Shown here: positions 1 through 5,744 of the stretch, piece by piece
Layout: every line of letters begins with the position of its first letter
Position numbering within the stretch: the stretch's first letter is position 1
DNA from: Acidimangrovimonas sp.
Lineage (GTDB): Bacteria; Pseudomonadota; Alphaproteobacteria; Rhodobacterales; Rhodobacteraceae
Length of the DNA stretch: 6,642 nucleotides
Direction of reading: 5' to 3'
Assembly: GCA_030147905.1 (NCBI GenBank)
Contig: JASBUM010000623.1
Location: 1 to 6,642 of the forward strand
The notes under the pieces: generated by a model
What the model was told of the DNA's origin: nothing
The model's input: only the letters and a program-made list of their open reading frames with translations
Database searches by the model: none
Program-made: the position numbers and the translations under genes

Positions 1-1
1 G

Positions 2-208
2 CTGGTGTCGGATGTCCGCGACGGCATCGCGCGCAGCGTGGGCGGAATGTCTCTTGTCGCTTTCGAACTGCCGCGTGGAACGCTCGCCAGCTATTATCCC
101 GAATGTAATCCGCTGATCCCGGTCGATCATCACGATCAGCTGTCGAAGACGCCGGGATCCAAGGGTATCGCAGTGCGTATCGAGCCGCAGCGCGACGCGG
201 CGCACTGA
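2..208 (+). CDS. C-terminal fragment of FdhF/YdeP-family molybdopterin oxidoreductase (5' end outside window)
   Basis: The open frame enters at the left edge and ends at TGA 206-208, so only about the last 68 residues are present. They contain the pattern LPRGTLASYYPE..NPLIPVD, followed by S-TP-SK and a final beta strand (IAVRIEP). This resembles the end of the molybdopterin dinucleotide-binding domain in the FdhF/YdeP family, where a PRG, Y-PE-N-L-P and TP-SK signature closes the protein. Family members are large (around 700-770 aa) soluble oxidoreductases related to formate dehydrogenase alpha subunits; many have no proven substrate. The catalytic residues and any Fe-S motif lie upstream, so activity cannot be judged. 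An internal GTG at position 5 should not be taken as the start, because the frame stays open to the window edge and the homology is to the end of a long protein. The gene converges on the minus-strand operon and looks functionally separate from it. The family call is good; the exact subgroup is less certain. Confidence 0.82.
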   Translation: MVSDVRDGIARSVGGMSLVAFELPRGTLASYYPECNPLIPVDHHDQLSKTPGSKGIAVRIEPQRDAAH

Positions 209-242
209 CGGGAAATGTCTCGGCCCGGCGGCCCGGAATGGT

Positions 243-261
243 GCGTGGTTTCACACCACGC
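243..261 (+). terminator. Small hairpin 35 nt after the molybdopterin oxidoreductase stop
   Basis: GCGTGGT (243-249) pairs with ACCACGC (255-261) around a 5-nt loop, giving a 7-bp stem. An alternative outer pairing of GGTGCG (240-245) with CGCACC (266-271) is also possible. No T-run follows, so it is not a textbook intrinsic terminator, but its place just after a stop codon fits a 3'-end structure. Confidence 0.35.
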
Positions 262-327
262 CGGGCGCACCGGTAAGGATGCCGGGGCATGGTGTGCAGG
301 CACAGGTGCGGGTGCCGGGCATGCCGG

Positions 328-364
328 ACGTGGGGCGCGCGGATCGCGCGTGCGCGCCCCACGT
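328..364. terminator. Perfect 13-bp-stem hairpin, candidate bidirectional terminator
   Basis: ACGTGGGGCGCGC (328-340) is the exact reverse complement of GCGCGCCCCACGT (352-364), separated by an 11-nt loop. The stem is almost all G-C, so it would be very stable as RNA from either strand. It lies between two converging genes, 120 nt past the plus-strand stop and 289 nt past the minus-strand stop, where a shared terminator is expected. Neither side has a T-run, so it may act as an RNA 3'-end stabiliser, a Rho-assisted stop or a pause element instead. Confidence 0.5.
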
Positions 365-456
365 TGCTATCATAGGCCCATTCATCGGCCCGTCGATCCC
401 GCCCCAACGATCCTGTCCGTGTCATCGGGCCTGATCGCGGCCGGGCCTTGACGCGA

Positions 457-490
457 ATCACCCTATATCCGGTATCACCGCATATCCGGC
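457..490. repeat. 17-bp tandem duplication (two copies)
   Basis: Two adjacent 17-bp units, 457-473 and 474-490, match at 14 of 17 positions; both read ATCACC, two variable bases, then ATATCCGG. The pair is noticeably AT-richer than its surroundings and lies in the convergent intergenic region. A paired protein-binding site or a simple slippage duplication are both possible. No gene starts nearby in either direction. Confidence 0.6.
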
Positions 491-566
491 TGGCCGGCCG
501 AGGCGATCGGCAGGCGACGGTCGAGATCTTCCGCCTTTCTGGCCTGACCCGGATGCGGCACGTACC

Positions 567-646
567 AAGGTGGTCATGCGCGAAGGTCGTCATGCACCAG
601 GATCGCCACGCCGCAAGGCCCTCATGCGGCAAGGGTCGCGGGTGCG
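567..646. repeat. Degenerate 16-bp tandem array, about five units
   Basis: The motif AAGG-NNN-TCATGC begins at 567, 583 and 615, all in register with a 16-bp period. Units 1 and 2 (567-582, 583-598) match at 13 of 16 positions. The unit at 599 is a diverged copy (AGGATCGCCACGC) and the unit at 631 keeps AAGG but drifts after that. The array ends a few bases before the DUF1330 stop. It does not encode a recognisable protein; the function is unknown. Confidence 0.55.
610..630 (-). terminator. Short hairpin just beyond the operon's last stop codon
   Basis: GCCGCA (610-615) pairs with TGCGGC (625-630) around a 9-nt loop, 22 nt past the DUF1330 stop on the minus strand. The stem is only 6 bp and no T-run follows in the minus direction, so it is a weak terminator candidate. 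It overlaps the 16-bp tandem array, which could also produce the pairing by chance. Confidence 0.3.
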
Positions 647-652
647 CGGAGT

Positions 653-1096
653 TCAGTCGCCGGGGCCGAAACCCGCCCCCGCCGATTGTGGCCGCAGCCG
701 GATCAGCCGCGAATCCGACACTCCCGCCTGGCGATGGATCATGGCCGCGCGATAATCGGCGTCGCGCATCATCGCGACAAAGGCGTCGGGGGCGGGATAT
801 TCGGCAATGAAACACAGGTCCCATTGCTCGTCCGCCGGGCCGATCATCAGCAGCTCCAGTGCCCCGCGCCAGACGATCCGGCCGCCGAGCCGGGCGAAGA
901 CCGGCGCGCTGCCCGCCGAATAGCGCGCATAGGCCTCGGCCCCGCTGATCCGTTCCGCGGCGGCAGGGTGGTCCTGCGGATAGCGGGCGGTCGCGTGCAG
1001 CCGCACCAGGTTCAGCATGTGGATAGGGCCGGGCCGGGCATCGGCCTTGAAGGCGGCCCAACGCTCGGCGTCGAAGGCGAGGTGCCCCGCGCTCAT
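653..1096 (-). CDS. DUF1330 family protein (dimeric alpha/beta-barrel type)
   Basis: A 147-aa protein of unknown biochemical role. It resembles DUF1330 proteins, small ferredoxin-like alpha/beta folds that usually dimerise: an N-terminal strand HMLNLVRL (26-33), a helix AYARYSAGSAPVFARLGG (55-72), a strand RIVWRG (73-78), the strand WDLCFIAEYP (92-101), a helix DAFVAMMRDADYRAAM (104-119) and a closing strand SRLIRL. No signal peptide or membrane segment is seen, so it is probably cytoplasmic. The ATG overlaps the stop of the preceding acyl-CoA dehydrogenase (ATGA, 1093-1096), and a strong GGAGG (1104-1108) lies 7 nt before it, so translational coupling is likely. It is the last gene of the operon. 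DUF1330 genes are sometimes found near catabolic genes, but no reaction is assigned here. The family call is good; the function is open. Confidence 0.85.
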   Translation of the reverse strand: MSAGHLAFDAERWAAFKADARPGPIHMLNLVRLHATARYPQDHPAAAERISGAEAYARYSAGSAPVFARLGGRIVWRGALELLMIGPADEQWDLCFIAEYPAPDAFVAMMRDADYRAAMIHRQAGVSDSRLIRLRPQSAGAGFGPGD

Positions 1097-2184
1097 GTCG
1101 CAGCCTCCGCCGGGGCCTGAATCCGGGCCATCACCCGCTCAAGATGGAAATCGGTATCGCCAAGCTGGTGGTCGATCATCACCAGCCGCTTGGCGTAGTG
1201 CGAGGCCGGCGATTCCCAGGTCATGGCGATGCCGCCGTGCATCTGGATGCATTCCTCGGCGACCTGCTTGCCCGCGCGCCCGATCAGGTTCTTGGCCATC
1301 GCGACATAATGGCCGCGCGCCTCCGTCCCGAACCGGCTGGCGGCGAGGATGGTGATGGAGCGCGCCTGTTCGATCTCGCCCACGAGATCGACCATCCGGT
1401 GCTGCAGCGCCTGGAACCTGCCGATCGGCTGGCCGAACTGGCGGCGGGTCTTGAGATAGTCGAGCGTCAGATCGCGCAGCGCCTCCATCGCCCCCAGCGC
1501 TTCGGCGGCGAGCGCCAGCCGCCCGGCGTCGAGGGCGGCCTCGATCGCCTCCTCGGCGCCCGTCCGGATCCGCCGCGCCGGGGTGGCGTCGAGAAACAGC
1601 TCGGCCGCGCCGCCGCCGTCGATCATCCCATAGGCGCGCAACTCGCACCCGTCGGCCGCAATCTCGAACAGATCGAGCCCGCCCGACGGGCCGCGCGCGA
1701 CAACCAGGATCCGATCGGCCGCGCCGCCGCCATAGACCACGCTCTTGCGGCCGCTCAGCCGAAATTCCTCGCCCTCGGCCACGGCACTGGTGGCGATCTC
1801 CTCGGGCGCATAGGGCGCGTCCAGCTCTCCCAGCGCGACCGCGTAGCGCCGCGCGCCCGACATGAGCGGCTCCAGATCCTCCCCGGCATCGGCCAGAAGC
1901 CGCGCCGCCATCAGCGCCGGCAGAACCGGCTCGGGACACAGCGCGCGGCCCAAGGGCTCGAACACGGTGGTGATGTCGAAGCCGGCGCCGCCGAAGCCGC
2001 CCGCAGCCTCGTCGACCAGCGCATGCAAGATCCCCAATTCGGCCAGTTCCGCCCATTTTTGCGGATCGTGGAAGGGCGGCGCATAGGCGACGCGGTTACG
2101 CGCTGCGAAATCGTAGCGCTCGGCAAGGTAGCGGCCCAGGCTTTCGGCAAGCATCCGGCGGTCGTCGCTGATGTCGAAATTCAT
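1093..2184 (-). CDS. Acyl-CoA dehydrogenase, beta-type subunit of a probable heteromeric pair
   Basis: 363 aa, slightly short of the usual 380-400 for the family. The N-terminal helical domain (about 1-110) begins MNFDISDDRRML. The middle beta domain is degenerate: where family members carry the flavin motif TEP-AGSD, this protein has ALGELDAPYAPE (117-128). The C-terminal domain is well conserved, with TRRQFGQPIG (246-255), QHRMVDL (261-267) and QMHGGIAMTWE (314-324), the segments that contact FAD across the subunit interface. At the usual C-terminal catalytic position (YEGT in medium-chain enzymes) it reads MIDHQLGD, with no glutamate. It therefore looks like the subunit that supplies FAD contacts while its partner supplies the base. 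The start ATG follows the partner's TAG by 3 nt; a GGAG (2194-2197) inside the partner's last codons can serve as ribosome binding site. The family call is firm. The heteromer is inferred, and the substrate is unknown. Confidence 0.93.
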   Translation of the reverse strand: MNFDISDDRRMLAESLGRYLAERYDFAARNRVAYAPPFHDPQKWAELAELGILHALVDEAAGGFGGAGFDITTVFEPLGRALCPEPVLPALMAARLLADAGEDLEPLMSGARRYAVALGELDAPYAPEEIATSAVAEGEEFRLSGRKSVVYGGGAADRILVVARGPSGGLDLFEIAADGCELRAYGMIDGGGAAELFLDATPARRIRTGAEEAIEAALDAGRLALAAEALGAMEALRDLTLDYLKTRRQFGQPIGRFQALQHRMVDLVGEIEQARSITILAASRFGTEARGHYVAMAKNLIGRAGKQVAEECIQMHGGIAMTWESPASHYAKRLVMIDHQLGDTDFHLERVMARIQAPAEAAT

Positions 2185-2187
2185 CGC

Positions 2188-3375
2188 CTAAAGCTCCAGC
2201 AGGGTCTTGGTCAGGATATTCTTCTTGATCTCGTTCGATCCGCCGAAGATCGAGATCTTGCGATTGTTGAAATAGCGCGCCGCCTCGCGGGCGAATTCGG
2301 GCGCGACCAGGGCCGCGTTGCCGTCGAGATCCTCGCCCGGGAAGGGCGCCGCCGCGGGCCCCAGCGCCCGGCGCGACAGATCGTTCAGCGCCTGGCGGAT
2401 CACCGTGCCCTTGATCTTCAGCAACGAGGCCTCGGGCCCCGGCGCGCCGGTAGCCTCGGCCCGCGCCAGCATCCGCAGATTGGTGATCTTCATCGCCTCG
2501 AGGTCGATCTCGATCTGCGCCAGCCGGGCCGCGAACAGCGGGTTCTCGATCAGCGGCCGGCCGTTCCGCCGGATCTGGCGAGCCAGTTTCTTGACCTGGG
2601 CCAGCGCCTGCATCGAATAGCCGACGCCGGCGATATTGCTGCGCTCGTGCCCCAGAAGATATTTGGCGATGGTCCAGCCCTGGTTCTCGGCGCCGACGCG
2701 ATTGGCGACGGGCACCCGGACATCGGTGAAAAACACCTCGTTGACCTCGCAGCCGCCTTCGATGAGCCGGATCGGCCGCATCTCGATCCCCGGCGTGGCG
2801 AGATCGACGAGGACGAAGCTGATGCCTTCTTGGGGCTTGCCCTCGGTCGAGGTGCGGACCAGGCAGAAGATCTTGTTGGCATGCTGGCCAAGCGTGGTCC
2901 AGGTCTTCTGGCCGTTGATGATGTAATCCTCGCCGTCGCGGATCGCGCGGGTCTTCAGGCTGGCCAGATCCGAGCCGGCGCCCGGTTCGCTATAGCCCTG
3001 ACACCACCAGTCGGACCCGTCGATGATGCGCGGCAGGATCGTCTTCTGCTGTTCGGGCGTGCCGAATTTCATCAACACCGGCCCCAGCATCATCACCCCG
3101 AAGGGGACGATCCGCGGCGCGCCGGCGCGGGCGCATTCCTCTTCGAAAATGTGGCGCTTCACCGGGCCCCAGCCGGGGCCGCCCCATTTTTCGGGCCAGG
3201 TCGTGGCAAGCCAGCCGCGGCGGGCGAGGCGGGCGTGCCAATCCGCCATCTCCTCCCTGGACAGCTCTTCGGCGCGGCGCACCCGGGCCGCTGTCGCGGG
3301 CGGCAGTTCGGATTCGAGAAACGCGCGCAAGTCGGCGCGGAATGTCTCTTCCTCGGGGCTGTAGGACAGATCCAT
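2188..3375 (-). CDS. Acyl-CoA dehydrogenase, alpha-type subunit of a probable heteromeric pair
   Basis: 395 aa, normal family length; FAD-dependent alpha,beta-oxidation of an acyl-CoA, cytoplasmic. The N-terminal helical domain is about 1-122. The middle beta domain carries QGYSEPGAGSDLASL (126-140) and NGQKTWTT (154-161), the flavin and substrate motifs. In the C-terminal domain, LLGHERSN (240-247) places Glu244 where isovaleryl- and long-chain-type enzymes have their catalytic base. The alternative base site near the C-terminus is lost (IFGGSNE instead of YEGT). The FAD-contact motifs expected in this domain are missing: RRNGRPLIENP (269-279) replaces the R-x-FG segment, and ALGPAAAPFP (337-346) replaces Q-x-x-GG. 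These are the motifs the next gene retains. The frame stays open upstream to 3609, but that extension lies inside the preceding gene and has no family resemblance; ATG 3375 with AAAGGAG 6 nt upstream is the clear start. The gene lies 22 nt after the hydratase/dehydrogenase gene. Confidence 0.95.
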   Translation of the reverse strand: MDLSYSPEEETFRADLRAFLESELPPATAARVRRAEELSREEMADWHARLARRGWLATTWPEKWGGPGWGPVKRHIFEEECARAGAPRIVPFGVMMLGPVLMKFGTPEQQKTILPRIIDGSDWWCQGYSEPGAGSDLASLKTRAIRDGEDYIINGQKTWTTLGQHANKIFCLVRTSTEGKPQEGISFVLVDLATPGIEMRPIRLIEGGCEVNEVFFTDVRVPVANRVGAENQGWTIAKYLLGHERSNIAGVGYSMQALAQVKKLARQIRRNGRPLIENPLFAARLAQIEIDLEAMKITNLRMLARAEATGAPGPEASLLKIKGTVIRQALNDLSRRALGPAAAPFPGEDLDGNAALVAPEFAREAARYFNNRKISIFGGSNEIKKNILTKTLLEL

Positions 3376-3381
3376 CGGCCT

Positions 3382-3388
3382 CTCCTTT
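3382..3388 (-). promoter_or_regulatory. Ribosome binding site fixing the start of the 395-aa acyl-CoA dehydrogenase
   Basis: On the minus strand this reads AAAGGAG, ending 6 nt before the ATG at 3375. It is the best Shine-Dalgarno match in the operon and argues against the longer frame that opens at 3609. Confidence 0.8.
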
Positions 3389-3397
3389 CGATATCGG

Positions 3398-5491
3398 TCA
3401 GGACCGGGTGTTGAGATCGGCGAAGCTGGTGCCGTCGGCCGCCATCTTGCGCAAGAGCTTCGGCACGCGCCAGTAATGGGGATCCTCGCGGGCGTAATCC
3501 TCGATCCGGCGGACAAGGATCGCAGCGCCGAGCCCGTCGGCGTAATGCAGCGGCCCGCCGCGAAAGCGCGGAAAACCGTAGCCGAACAGGAACACCGCAT
3601 CGACGTCAATCGGGCGCAGGGCGATCCCGTCCTCCACCACCCGCGCGGCCTCGGCGATCATCGCCGTCATGTAGCGATCGACGATCTCGTGATCGGCGAA
3701 GGCGCGCGGCTTGATCCCGGCGCGGGCGCGCTCGGCGGCGATGATCGCGTCAAGTTCGGGATTGGGCACCGGGACATCGCCGGAATAATCGTAGTAGCCG
3801 CGCCCGGACTTGCGCCCGAACCAGCCGCGCTCGCACAAGCGATCGGCGATTTCGACATAGCGTTCGGCGGCGGGGCGGCTCGGGGCCAGGCGCTTGCGGG
3901 TGGCCCAGCCGATATCGCCGCCGGCGAGATCGGACACCTTGAACGGCCCCATGGCGAAGCCGAAGGATTCGAGCGCGCCATCCACCTGCGCCGGATCGGC
4001 GCCATCGGCGACGAGGTAATCGGCGGCCTTCTTGTAATGGGCAAGGATGCGGTTGCCGATGAAGCCGTCGCAGACGCCGGCGCGCACCGCGACCTTGTTC
4101 AGCCGCCGCGCCAGGCCAAAGCCGGTGGCGACCACCTCGGGCGTGGTCCGCGCGCCGACCACCACCTCCAGAAGCCGCATGACATGGGCCGGCGAGAAGA
4201 AATGCAGTCCCAGCACGTTGCCGGCCCGCCCGGTCTCGGCGGCGATCGCGTCGATATCGAGATAGGAGGTGTTCGAGGCCAGAACCGCGCCGGGGCGGCA
4301 GACCGCATCGAGCCGGGCGAAGAGATCGCGTTTCACCGCCATATCCTCGAACGCCGCCTCGATGACCAGGTCGACATCGGCGAAACCGGCCAGATCGGGG
4401 GTTGGGCGCAGCTTCCCGGCGAGGATCGCGGCCATGGCCTCGGCGCTGATCTTGCCACGCTTGACCGCGCCGGCGAGGTTCTTCTCGATCACCTTTACCC
4501 CGCGGTCGAGCGTGGCCGCGTCGCGTTCGTTCAGCCGCACCTCGAAACCGGCCAGAAGCGCCGCGGTGGCGATGCCGGACCCCATGGTGCCCGCGCCGAT
4601 CACCCCGATCCGCGCGATCTCGCGCGGGGTCGCGCCCGCCTCGGGGATCTTGGTCACCGCGCGTTCGGCGAAGAAGGCATGGACGAGTCCCGCGCGCTGC
4701 GGGCTTGCAAGACATTCGGCGAAGAGGGCGCGTTCGGTGGCCAGCCCCTCGGCAATCGGATGCTGGGCCGCGGCGACGGCGTCGATGGCCTTCATCGGCG
4801 CCATCAGGTGGGGCGTGCGGCGCGCGGTCGTCTCGCGCGCGGCGGCCAGCGCCTCGGCGTCGACCGCAAGGGTGATCGCGCCTGTCCGGCGGTGGCGCTG
4901 CTCGCCCGTGATCAGCGCCGCCGCCGCGGCACGCGCGACATCGCCGGGCGCGCCGGTCTCGATCCGGTCGATCAGACCCAGCGCCAGCGCCTCTTCCGCC
5001 CCGATCCGGCGCCCGGTCACGATCAGGTCGAGCGCCGGCCCCATGCCGGCCAGCCGCGGCGCCCGCTGCGTGCCGCCGGCGCCGGGAATGATGCCGAGGC
5101 CGACCTCGGGAAAGCCGAGGGTCGTTCCCGGCAGCGCCACCCGGGCATGGGCAGCCAACGCCAGTTCGAACCCGCCGCCAAGCGCCACGCCATGGACCAC
5201 CGCGACCACCGGCTTGTCCATCGCCTCGATCCGGTTGCACAGGGCGGGCAGCATCGGCGCGCGCGGGGGCTGGCCGAATTCGCGGATATCGGCGCCGGCG
5301 ACGAAGGACCGGCCGCGGCCATACAGGGCTACCGCGCGGATTTCGCGGTCGGCCTCGACCCGGTCCAGCGCCGCTGCCAGCGCCGCGCGCAGCCCGTGCG
5401 ATGCGGCATTGACCGGCGGATTGTCGAACGCGATCAGTGCCACCGCTCCGTCGGTGTCGTAGTGCAGCAGCGTGGCGTCCGGGTCGGGCAT
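3398..5491 (-). CDS. Bifunctional enoyl-CoA hydratase / 3-hydroxyacyl-CoA dehydrogenase (FadB/FadJ/MFE1-like)
   Basis: 697 aa, somewhat shorter than E. coli FadJ and FadB (714 and 729). It should hydrate a 2-enoyl-CoA and oxidise the L-3-hydroxyacyl-CoA with NAD+. The N-terminal crotonase domain has the oxyanion-hole segments SFVAGADI (62-69) and ALGGGFE (103-109), and both catalytic glutamates, Glu109 and Glu129 (in FPE), 20 residues apart as in rat crotonase. A linker leads to the dehydrogenase domain: IGVIGAGTMGSGIA (295-308) is the NAD-binding loop, and Ser409, His430, Glu442 and Asn480 match the spacing of human HAD Ser137, His158, Glu170 and Asn208. The C-terminal domain ends with FGYGFPRFRGGP (636-647). 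Both active sites look intact. The start at 5491 is preferred for its AAGGA at 5501-5505; an in-frame ATG at 5512 adds 7 residues but lacks a good site. It is the first gene of the operon. No thiolase partner lies nearby, which fits monomeric MFE1-type enzymes better than FadB complexes. Confidence 0.95.
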   Translation of the reverse strand: MPDPDATLLHYDTDGAVALIAFDNPPVNAASHGLRAALAAALDRVEADREIRAVALYGRGRSFVAGADIREFGQPPRAPMLPALCNRIEAMDKPVVAVVHGVALGGGFELALAAHARVALPGTTLGFPEVGLGIIPGAGGTQRAPRLAGMGPALDLIVTGRRIGAEEALALGLIDRIETGAPGDVARAAAAALITGEQRHRRTGAITLAVDAEALAAARETTARRTPHLMAPMKAIDAVAAAQHPIAEGLATERALFAECLASPQRAGLVHAFFAERAVTKIPEAGATPREIARIGVIGAGTMGSGIATAALLAGFEVRLNERDAATLDRGVKVIEKNLAGAVKRGKISAEAMAAILAGKLRPTPDLAGFADVDLVIEAAFEDMAVKRDLFARLDAVCRPGAVLASNTSYLDIDAIAAETGRAGNVLGLHFFSPAHVMRLLEVVVGARTTPEVVATGFGLARRLNKVAVRAGVCDGFIGNRILAHYKKAADYLVADGADPAQVDGALESFGFAMGPFKVSDLAGGDIGWATRKRLAPSRPAAERYVEIADRLCERGWFGRKSGRGYYDYSGDVPVPNPELDAIIAAERARAGIKPRAFADHEIVDRYMTAMIAEAARVVEDGIALRPIDVDAVFLFGYGFPRFRGGPLHYADGLGAAILVRRIEDYAREDPHYWRVPKLLRKMAADGTSFADLNTRS

Positions 5492-5500
5492 CGGTGGGTG

Positions 5501-5505
5501 TCCTT
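5501..5505 (-). promoter_or_regulatory. Ribosome binding site choosing the 5491 start
   Basis: On the minus strand this reads AAGGA, 9 nt before ATG 5491. The alternative in-frame ATG codons at 5512 and 5509 are preceded by CATCGCGC with no purine-rich site, so the shorter protein beginning MPDPDATLL is favoured. Confidence 0.6.
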
Positions 5506-5625
5506 GCATCATGCGCGATGTGCGGTCTGCGAGCCCACCGGCGCTGGCAGGGCTGCGACCGGCCGCGCGGCGGATTTTCCGGGCAGGCGATCAGCGCCGC
5601 GTCGCCGCCGGTGGTGCGGAAATCT

Positions 5626-5642
5626 GCGGAATGGCGTTTCGC
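5626..5642. promoter_or_regulatory. Imperfect 17-bp palindrome at the predicted transcription start, possible operator
   Basis: The minus strand reads GCGAAACGCCATTCCGC, in which 6 of 8 base pairs are symmetric around a central base. It lies just downstream of the predicted -10 element, over the expected transcription start of the operon, a usual place for a repressor of the TetR or GntR type that responds to acyl-CoA. No regulator gene is in the window and the symmetry is imperfect, so this is only a candidate. Confidence 0.3.
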
Positions 5643-5650
5643 TAAGCGGG

Positions 5651-5680
5651 ACAGTAGATGCGGCCCGGGCGCGCTGTCAA
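5651..5680 (-). promoter_or_regulatory. Predicted sigma70-type promoter of the beta-oxidation operon
   Basis: Read on the minus strand, TTGACA (5680-5675) is a perfect -35 consensus. An 18-nt spacer leads to TACTGT (5656-5651) as -10; TCTACT (5658-5653) with a 16-nt spacer is an equally good alternative. Transcription would start near 5644, giving a leader of about 150 nt before the ATG at 5491. It lies between tesB and the hydratase/dehydrogenase gene, so the four downstream genes probably have their own promoter even if some transcription reads through from tesB. Confidence 0.6.
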
Positions 5681-5683
5681 GCG

Positions 5684-5712
5684 CGCGCGGCGGCTCGCGC
5701 GGCGGCTCGCGC
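5684..5712. repeat. 12-bp GC-rich tandem repeat between tesB and the operon promoter
   Basis: GGCGGCTCGCGC occurs twice in a row (5689-5700 and 5701-5712), with a partial third copy (CGCGC, 5684-5688). The flanking GCGCGCG (5681-5687) and CGCGCGC (5708-5714) could pair into a 7-bp stem with a 20-nt loop. It begins 33 nt after the tesB stop and abuts the -35 element, so it may help end tesB transcripts. There is no T-run. Confidence 0.5.
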
Positions 5713-5744
5713 GCCCAGGTTCCCGGCGGCGGCCGCGTCCCCGA

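Larger units (their letters stand above)
209..652. other. Convergent intergenic region with hairpins and short tandem repeats
   Basis: This 444-bp stretch lies between the stop of the molybdopterin oxidoreductase (208) and the stop of the DUF1330 gene (653), so two transcription units converge here. Open frames inside it on the plus strand (215-451 and 448-810) have arginine- and proline-rich translations with no recognisable family, and the second runs into the opposite strand of the DUF1330 gene, so neither is called. The region holds three inverted repeats and two short tandem repeats, listed separately. It may serve to end transcription from both sides. No tRNA or obvious structured RNA was recognised. 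Confidence 0.7.

Noticed and set aside
448..478. TTGACG followed by TATCAC as a plus-strand promoter
   Set aside because: The spacer is 19 nt, the -10 match is weak, and no plus-strand gene follows; it would only read antisense into the operon.
448..810. Possible 120-aa plus-strand protein in the convergent gap
   Set aside because: It overlaps the 3' end of the DUF1330 gene in antisense, has no ribosome binding site or family resemblance, and its composition is typical of random GC-rich frames.
1093..3375. The two acyl-CoA dehydrogenase frames as one gene split by a frameshift
   Set aside because: Each has its own N-terminal, middle and C-terminal domains at nearly full length, with a proper stop, start and ribosome binding site; this is a gene pair, not a broken gene.
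1144..3414. Plus-strand open frame of 756 codons opposite the two acyl-CoA dehydrogenase genes
   Set aside because: It is the antisense shadow of well-supported genes; in GC-rich DNA with strong third-position bias stops are rare on the opposite strand. The translation shows no recognisable domain.
3376..3609. N-terminal extension of the 395-aa acyl-CoA dehydrogenase
   Set aside because: The extension lies inside the 3' end of the hydratase/dehydrogenase gene, has no family resemblance, and ATG 3375 has a near-perfect ribosome binding site.
5492..5744. A small gene or riboswitch in the gap between tesB and the operon
   Set aside because: No frame with a convincing start and composition was found, and no known riboswitch core was recognised; the promoter and leader explain the space.
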